A DNA stretch of 64,000 nucleotides, taken from the NCBI RefSeq assembly GCF_029962835.1, contig NC_080584.1:82550862-82614861 (forward strand). Direction: 5' to 3'. Shown one piece after another: positions 57,361-64,000 of the stretch. This DNA comes from Magnolia sinica (lineage: Eukaryota; Streptophyta; Magnoliopsida; Magnoliales; Magnoliaceae). Position numbers and translations under genes: made by a program. A model generated the notes under the pieces. The model was given only the letters and a program-made list of their open reading frames with translations, searched no databases and was not told the DNA's origin. Positions within the stretch are counted from its first letter, which is position 1, and every line of letters starts with the position of its first letter.

Positions 57361-57899
57361 GGGACGCGGATTTCCTGCGAAAGCCTTTCGCGTGAAGTTC
57401 CTGCGCAAGGATGCTGGGTGGGGCCCACCACCATGTTTTTGGGAAATATACTCCGTTCATCCGTTTGGTGAGCTCATTTTGGGAAAATCGACCAAAATCG
57501 AGGTGGTTCCAAAACTAATGTGCGCCACACCAGAGGGAAATTTGGGGAAAGAAATACCTACCGTTGAAACCTTCCTGGGCTCCACCTTGATGTTTATATG
57601 CCATCCAAACCGTTTATAAGGTCATTATCACAGGGATGAAGTGAAAATACAAAAAATTTAGCCTGAAACAAAGCTTTTATGGTCATAAGAATGTTTCAAC
57701 GGTTCTCACTGAATCCCTACTGTTTCCTCTCGTGTGACCCAATTGAGTCTTGCATCCACTCATTTTCTGTTGCTTGTACTGAAATTAGCTTGCAAAACGG
57801 ATGAACGGAGTATATTTTCCAAAAACATGCTGGTGGGTCCCACCCAGCATCCTTGCGCAGGAACTTCCTGCGAAAGGCTTTCGCAGGAAATCCGCGTCG
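57361..57899. mobile_element. Complete MITE with near-perfect inverted repeats of about 120 bp
   Basis: The left end reads 'gacgcggatttcctgcgaaa', then 'gcctttcgcgtgaagttcct' and 'gcgcaaggatgctgggtggg'. The reverse complement of the right end matches almost base for base ('gcctttcgcaggaagttcct'). The similarity continues past 'atactccgttcatccgttt'. The middle carries 'gcgccacaccagaggg' and 'gtgtgacccaattgag'. It sits in the promoter region of the MADS gene. A TSD was not clear. Confidence 0.9.
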
Positions 57900-58959
57900 T
57901 CTCTGCATAAAACTGTCAGGTTCTGTCGGGCCCACATATTGGGCCCGACGAAGCCCACGGCCAGCTCATTAGTTAAATGTTTGGGATTTGGACCGCTATA
58001 CTACTTTCTCTAACGGCCTACTTTTGGAGGAAAAAAAAAAAACTTTGATACTCGGCACAATGATGAATGATACGCAGGCACTTAAGGCAGACCGCACAGA
58101 TTTTGATCACAAGCTTAGATGTATGGTTAACAAAACATTAATCTTAAGGAACAATTTTAGACATCAATCACAATCTCTATAATTCTTAGACCGTCTATTT
58201 AATGGACAAATTCCTTATGAATAGGTGAATCGATTAGATTTTATTTTTACCAAATACGTGATTTTTGTTAGGGATTACAAGATGGACGGTTTGGATCAAC
58301 CATACCACTCTTCTCTCGTCTTATTAATTGTTATTTTTCAGTACATCCGTTTATTAATGTTCCATAAATCGTCTATTCCTGTGATGAAATTGACGTAACA
58401 TCCTATGAAGAAAACATCTCAAGTATGTTCCACAATTTCAACAGTTCAATATATGTTTAATGTTTGCCATGTATATAAATTTCTAGTGCCCGTGTATGGA
58501 TTATAATACCAAGTCAGAGTATCAAAAAAAACATTTAAAAAATAATAATAATAAATAAATCTTTTAAAATTAGAAGAATTTCTGAGAAATCGCGACCTGC
58601 TAACGGGCAGTTGTCATTATTTCAAGGAGGATAATCTCATCATGCGGGAATAACGGGAATATACAGGCTGCTATCTTCTAAGGGTACACTTGCAATGAGA
58701 ATGTGTGTAAATCGTGACTGTTCATCTAAGTGGGTACTGCTATCGGATGACTATAACCGTTTAGAAAGTGTCCTTGAAAGATATTGTAGTCAAGGAAATA
58801 TATCAATTGTCAAAAATTAAGTTCGGATGAATGAATAAACTGACAGATATGATTGACTATTTAGTGTCATTTTTGAAGCATTGGCTACGATAATGAGGCC
58901 CACTAGATGGAGAGTTCTGATTGACATATCACAGTTCCATTTGTTATGTGAAGAGACTG
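57900..58959. repeat. Older unit sequence upstream of the MADS gene
   Basis: 'ctaacggcctacttttgg', 'gatgaatgatacgcaggcac', 'agcttagatgtatggttaac' and 'agacatcaatcacaat' match 25580-25790. 58265-58310 matches 26510-26545. No gene is seen in the AT-rich remainder. Confidence 0.65.
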
Positions 58960-59405
58960 ATGTATAATACTCTCAATCTCCCGGCTACTACACTAGTAGA
59001 CCATTTACCTGAGGTCTGTCACTTGGTGAGATAGTCATAAGGCTTGAGCTTAAAAATAAGACATTAAAAAATCAAAAGGACCACACTATAAACAGTAGTG
59101 GAGGATTGAAGGCCTGCCATTGAAAACCTTGGAGGGGTCACATATATTTTTGAATTAATATGATATTTGTTTTTTCTAGTCATCCATGTCTGTGTGACTT
59201 TATGAACAGGTTGGATGAAAATTAAACATTAATGTGAGCCCTACGAATATTTTAATGGTGAAAATCATTGTCTCACAACTATTTGTGGTGTGGTCCACTT
59301 GAGCCTTGGAAATTACTCATTTTTAGGACTAAAATCTAAAATGATCTCATCAAATGGATCAATAGTGTAGATATGATAAATACATCATTTTGAGGCTCCT
59401 GAAAC
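58960..59405. mobile_element. MITE copy, diverged
   Basis: It contains 'aaaaggaccacacta', 'ggcctgccattgaaaacc', 'gtggtgtggtccacttga' and 'aaatggatcaatagtgtag'. Both halves are recognisable; the outer ends are worn. Confidence 0.7.
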
Positions 59406-59424
59406 TTTGATTTCATTTAAATTA

Positions 59425-59640
59425 CACTAAAACTGCCGGTAAAGGCCCAGAAAACCGCAGCAAAGCCTTTGCCCGCGGTCAAGTAACAGCCGGTAAAGCC
59501 TGCGTTGGTAAAGGTTTTACCGGCAGTCAGCTTCCTTTACCAGCGGTTGTGCCGGCCGCCACTTCATGTGGGATTTACCGGCAGTTTATACACTTTTACT
59601 GGTGGTTGTGCTGGACGCCAGCTAATAGGCAAATTAACCA
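59425..59640. mobile_element. CACTA-type (En/Spm-like) terminal fragment
   Basis: It begins 'cactaaaactgccggtaaag'. Subterminal motifs in both orientations follow: 'ccggtaaag', 'ggtaaaggttttaccggc' and 'taccggcagt'. CACTA ends plus dense short subterminal repeats are typical of this superfamily. A matching 'tagtg' right end was not found, so it is incomplete. Confidence 0.6.
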
Positions 59641-60337
59641 TTTTCATTCTCAGCACGGTTAGGCTAGAATCATTTAATCCATGTGTATTTGAACCTGGCC
59701 ATCTATAATATTGGTAATCAGATGGACGGTCTAACTCTCTCCATGAAACATGGGCAATGTAGGTTGGGTCATTCATTGGTTGGTTAAGATGTAATATCAT
59801 GATGCACTTTCTAAAAGATGATGGCAGTCCACTAATCATGCATACATTATAAACTGCCAATATCTATATTATATACGACTAGCCCTTCAACTGGCAAAAG
59901 GGTCATTTGCCTTTTCAGATCTTTTTTGCAAGTAGCCTCTCTAACTTTCATTTTCGTTAGGTGCAGTCAATGGGAATACCCTTATTATTAAGAAAGCCAA
60001 AGAACAAAAGCTTAGTGAGGCAACACAATGACTAAATAACATTCACACCAGCTCATATTATGGTGAACGTCCCCGATCCACCTGATCTTCTATCACCAGT
60101 GTAGGCCCCAGTGCGGTAGTGATGAGAATACACAACACACTGGATTAGCTGCGTGTCGCCACTGGTCCCATATTAAAATAATATTTATAATAATAAATTG
60201 AATAGTTTCAAATACAAAAAAATAATAATAATAAATAAATAAATAAATAAAATCCATTTATCTAACTCCCATTCATCCCTGCCTAAAACTTGCAAAACAA
60301 AATAGCAAAAAGAATGTATTATGGAAAATAGCTTTAC
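59641..60337. other. No gene seen
   Basis: Contains a low-complexity 'aataataataaataaataa' tract at 60218-60252. Short open frames lack splice support. Confidence 0.45.
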
Positions 60338-60469
60338 CATGTGAGATCCATAATACAGTGAAAATATTGCATCTACCCATTTTATGGTATCCATTACAGA
60401 AGCACAATCATTGAAGGAGAGTTGACTGTATTCATGGTCTTGGAACATACATCTTTGGAACCCCATACA
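60338..60469 (-). other. Possible exon on the minus strand, identity unknown
   Basis: A 132-base stretch lies between an AG ('tagtttag') and a GT ('cacatggtaaag'). One frame is open throughout (44 codons, including 'QDHEYSQLSFNDCASVMDT' and 'KWVDAIFSLYYG') while the other two have stops. I do not recognise it, and it does not match the MLO exons to the right. Treat as a guess. Confidence 0.3.
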
Positions 60470-60754
60470 CTAAACTACAAGTGGCTACAAAAGAAAACAA
60501 ATGGAGAAATGCCCGAGCGGGCTATATGTACAGGAACCTTGCCTGTAGATAGCTACAGTCGGACACGAGGTATACATATGGGATGATGTGTTATGATTCT
60601 TCAACCCTATAGTCATTTTTAAGATGAGAAAAATGCAACCAAAGATGTAAGTAAGAGGTGTCTGAATAAATTACAAATCCATGCAGGAGACTTATTCCCA
60701 TTTGAATGTCTGAATAGGTCTTAATGCCAAGAACAGAAGATATTCGGTGTGTAC

Positions 60755-60756
<2 letters not shown>

Positions 60757-60787
<31 letters not shown>
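60757..60787 (+). repeat. (GA)n microsatellite
   Basis: About 15 GA repeats. Open frames over it are artefacts. Confidence 0.95.
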
Positions 60788-60790
<3 letters not shown>

Positions 60791-62293
60791 TACAAATGTA
60801 GATTTTTACAAGTAGAAATAAATTAGCACACATGGCCTTGAAATTGCAGCTAATAGATCAAGATACTAGAATTCAACAATCAAGAAATGATCAATTCTAG
60901 GATGTGTGATTAACTACCTTGTGACAGAACCCATAAATTGTCCCCAAAGACCTATGCATGAAAATTTTGGATTACTTTGTAGATAGGACATCACAGTTCT
61001 AAAAGATCATCTTTCTAACATATAGATAAACAAACATATCAAAAACTTGAGCACATGAAAATAGCACGAGATTAGGTGAAGTTGAGGCTGAAGAATTTGA
61101 TTTTTTTTATATAAACTAATGAGATGTTGATAAAGTGTCTACAGCTAGATATAGAGGTGACAAAGGGAAATAGAAGTGGATTCCAAAAATGGGAAAATAA
61201 GCCATGGGGTACATCAAAACAGAGGATTCAAATTAGCAAGATCCTCAATTTCCAACTCCTGCATTGATTGGTTTTCAAAAAACACAAGTCATTTCATCTA
61301 CTAAATCATCAATTTACGCCATAAGAATAAAAAATAAAAAATAACTATGTCAACTAAGAAAAATTAAAAGAGAGAGAATAAACTAATTATGGATACAAAT
61401 CCTATCAAGTTATCAAGCCAATTCCAGAAAAAAGGCTAGTTCTTGAATTCTTGGCCTAAGGGAAGCTTGCAAATCCCTAGGGAAATGTGAATATTTCTTT
61501 AATTTGTCATATAAGTGGACATTCCAAGGTAATGAATTCCAAGTTTCCAAGTACATTTCTAGAATCTGCCGAATTTTAATCCCAGTTTCCAGACCAACAA
61601 ATTCAATTTCTCGGAGAATTTGTTTCCTAGAAATAAATTCTTTAGTAATTTCTAAATTCTAGGTTGCCAAATGACCCCTAAAACATAGCTAGCACAATTT
61701 GTGATGTACATGAAAAGAAAGACTATATATAGAAGCTAGTACTTTATCTGTGTTCATAGGTGGTCCCCACCATGCAGTCTCTTTACCAAAATCAAGATGA
61801 TGTGTGTTGTGGCAACATTTGATTGAAAAATCAGAGCTCAGTGTTCGATCACGTTGTGGTTGGAGCAGATTGCTACAAGTCAATCTGCATCAACATCAAA
61901 AGGATTTTACTTGGACTATCATTGGAGACATGGGCGAGAGAGGGGCAGAAGAAGAAGAAAAAAGAAAGAAAGAAAGAAAGAAAGAAAGAAAAGCCATATT
62001 ACAAGAAAAAAGGAGCTTCGCTAAGCCTACACACGTCTGAATGGTCGCATAAAGGTACGGGATTGGACCATCCATCACAAGGGTCCCATTATGCTGACGT
62101 CCACAGTCAAAGAATCAGGTCAATCCAATAATTAAGAGAGCCACAGATTATGAAACAGATATATGGTTAAAAAAATCAATTGACAATATAAATAATCTAG
62201 AACATTCTATATTAGTAAAGACGATAGGGCAACTTACATCTCGCAAGACAAAAAACCAGCATAAGCAATCATGTCCTAAACAACATGCCTAAC
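60788..62293. other. Mostly plain AT-rich DNA; one MITE-like end
   Basis: At about 61430-61680 the sequence ends 'ggttgccaaatgacccctaa'; in reverse complement it begins 'taggggtcatttggcaacc', a hAT-like MITE terminus. An (AAAG)n run lies at 61960-61990. I searched here for the following exon of the MLO fragment and found none. Confidence 0.45.
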
Positions 62294-63476
62294 CGTTTAT
62301 GTTAAACAACATGAAAGCAACAACAAATCCCCAAAGTGGTGCACTGCAATGCATTCAACATGACAAGCATGTTAGCTGGGAACAGTATAAGAAAACCTCA
62401 TTGCATAATAAATACAGACAAGGAATGCGAAGTGCAATCTCTCACATGTGGTGGATGCCACATGTATGCGACACCCAGGCAATTAATCAGGTCAGAGGCA
62501 CAATGAGCATACGCTAAACAAAAAAAATCAGGCCAGTCCACATCATGTTGGCAGAATGTATGTTGAATATGGAACATTGGACATTTTTTCTGCCATCCAT
62601 TTTTCTCAGACCTGAGACTGACATGATCACTAGACCAGTCTTTTTTGCGGAAAGACATGCTCGCATTGTACCCTTAACTTTCCTAGATAGTCAATACAGA
62701 GATGTAGAAAGAGTTCTTTGCATGCTTCAATGAATGATACATGAGCAACTGACTAGAAGGTGCCTTGTATTGTTTTTTGGAGCTAGCTTTAATGACAACA
62801 TCGCTTCTTGGTGCCTTGTATTGTTTTTTGGAGCTTTAATGATTTTAGTCATTTTTCAAAAAGTACAAAAAGAAATCTTAAGACATTTGTAGCTCACCTC
62901 ACACCAACAATCATTTTGAACTCCTCTTCCATAGAGTGAATCATATAGCTGTGGAAATCATATTTTGGCGCAAGATTGTGGTTCTGTCATGAATAAACAA
63001 GAAATAGGAGCAAAAATAATTAGTTGAGGTAATGTACTCAAAACCTCCCAATGGAAGGACACAAACCATTGGAGCTATTTTTTGAAGGCATAGTTTACCA
63101 AAAAATAAAAGAAGCCACCCAGAAAATCAAAAACTAATTAAGTAGTAGAAGAAGTGAAGGATGCACAGGAAGAGAGTTCTTTAAGTTTTATCTGCAAAGA
63201 AAGTCATTCATGAAGAGGAAACAAGAGTGCAAAACATAAAGCTCTCTTCAAAACCATAAAACAGAGTCTTTTAAGTTTTATTTGCAAAGAAAGTCATTCA
63301 TAAAGAGGGAACAAGAGTGTGAAACATAAAGCTCTCTTCCAAACCATAAGGAACAAAACACAAACCAGCCAATATATAGTAAGTTTCAAGATATTGCATA
63401 CCATGATGAAACCCATACAGAGTGTAAGATCGTCAGCGCGCACCAACGAATGGCCAAATTGGCAGAAAAAACAAGT
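62294..63476 (-). CDS. MLO-family gene fragment, three exons
   Basis: The minus strand has three exons with good AG/GT borders and matching phases: 63402-63476 (75 nt), 62898-62983 (86 nt) and 62294-62343 (50 nt). They encode 'CFFCQFGHSLVRADDLTL', 'GFIMNHNLAPKYDFHSYMIH', 'SMEEEFKMIVGVS' and 'APLWGFVVAFMLFNIN'. In the MLO family of seven-span plant membrane proteins this is the end of the second cytoplasmic loop and the next membrane span; the wording is closest to what I recall of MLO4/MLO11-type members. Exons upstream would lie beyond 63476 and downstream below 62294, but I found neither. Two positions that are usually arginine ('FRQF', 'TLRxGF') are cysteine, each a C-to-T-type change. It may therefore be a decaying fragment, or a gene with long introns running out of view. 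Confidence 0.8.
62759..62860 (+). repeat. 51-bp tandem duplication in an MLO intron
   Basis: 'ggtgccttgtattgtttttt' begins at 62759 and again at 62810, both followed by 'ggagct' and 'tttaatga'. Confidence 0.92.
63174..63350 (+). repeat. 90-bp tandem duplication in an MLO intron
   Basis: 'aaagaaagtcattcat' and 'acataaagctctcttc' occur in both 63174-63260 and 63264-63350, with a few differences. Confidence 0.93.
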
Positions 63477-63865
63477 CTGCAAAAGAAGATTTAATAACAA
63501 AACCATAAATATCACTTGAACATTTTTGAGTAATGCTTGTAGACAAGAGTCACAAAAGAAACTTAATCCTCATTCTTGAGTGAGACACCTGAAATATTGA
63601 TGATGTTTTCTGAAGTTAAACAAAGGAAGACATTCAAGTGCAAAATCCAAGACAGCAAAAACTTGAAAAGAAATCCTAGCAGGTGAACCAGCAAAGACAA
63701 AGAAGCAATCTGAGAAGAATGCAGCAATGGCTGCATGGTCTTCTTTGAAACAATTGCCAAATTTGGGTTCTTTGTCTCAATCAAACAAAGATACTGAGTG
63801 CAAGGCTTTTCATACCTACATAAGCAACAGAAATTACACAAATTTTATGAAAGTTTGGGGCAATC

Positions 63866-63905
63866 GGAAATCTTGTGAGCCCGGTTTCCGAGTTTGGGGC
63901 ATGAC
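63866..63905 (+). mobile_element. 3' end of an LTR related to the one at 33191-37290
   Basis: 'tgtgagcccggtttccgagt' followed by 'ttggggcatgaca' matches the last bases of the long LTR (37253-37290) with very few differences. The body is missing or too diverged to see. Confidence 0.7.
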
Positions 63906-64000
63906 AGACCGCACCACACAAAATAGTGGGTCATGGTGCCCACTATTGAGACCTTCCTTTAGGACCACCTTGTAGCATGTTTTATATATCTACACCATCT
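63906..64000. mobile_element. MITE fragment cut by the window end
   Basis: 'gaccgcaccacacaaaatag', 'cactattgagaccttccttt' and 'tatctacaccatct' are internal words of the common family, beginning directly after the LTR end. Confidence 0.65.

Noticed and set aside
63563-63841. 92-aa minus-strand hydrophobic frame, considered as an upstream MLO exon
   Set aside because: It does not match any MLO segment before 'CFFxQF', and its splice borders are weaker than those of the three accepted exons.

Overview
This window is nuclear DNA of a flowering plant. The signs are spliced genes with GT-AG introns, a type I MADS-box gene, three exons of an MLO gene, plant-type LTR elements, L1-type LINEs, tRNA-derived SINEs, and hundreds of bases of GA/CT microsatellite. 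One MITE family is very abundant (words such as 'gtggaccacacc', 'gatcattttaggg', 'gtggggcccacc'). I associate it with magnoliid genomes (Laurales/Magnoliales), but that placement is recall, not proof.

Layout. 1-3.4 kb: five MITE copies and two SINEs of one family in opposite orientation, each with its own target-site duplication (TSD). 3.9-7.4 kb: a two-exon gene of unknown function with a GA-rich leader that has been tandemly duplicated. 8.2-12.2 kb: two hAT-type MITEs with perfect 8-bp TSDs, and between them a head-to-tail array of half-MITE units. 13.4-18.3 kb: SINE-like and hAT-like repeats, some nested. 18.7-22.4 kb: L1-type LINE sequence, including a reverse-transcriptase part and a C-terminal part in opposite orientation that look like one 5'-inverted insertion. 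24.0-26.9 kb: an older repeat unit with a MITE whose ends are fixed by a 10-bp TSD.

26.9-48.0 kb is the central feature: a head-to-tail array of about 2.2-kb units. Each unit carries a minus-strand copy of a type I (M-alpha, AGL61/62-like) MADS-box gene, its GA-repeat leader and an upstream MITE. All the array copies share one nonsense codon (GGA to TGA), so a gene that was already truncated was amplified. Two probable solo LTRs (33191-37290 and 39162-41502) interrupt units 3 and 4, and several units are fused or truncated. One block (43316-45727) is so unlike its sister units that it may be an assembly problem. 48.3-59.4 kb: older, more diverged members of the same duplication. A fossil Copia element (49145-54014) sits in one of them, and another carries the only full-length MADS gene (56372-57238, 288 aa). 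59.4-64 kb: a CACTA-type end, plain AT-rich sequence, three exons of an MLO-family gene on the minus strand, and the end of an LTR related to the one at 33-37 kb.

The likely working host genes are few: the two-exon gene, the 288-aa MADS gene and perhaps the MLO fragment. The rest is repeat-driven structure, useful mainly because paralogous units preserve empty sites for several insertions.
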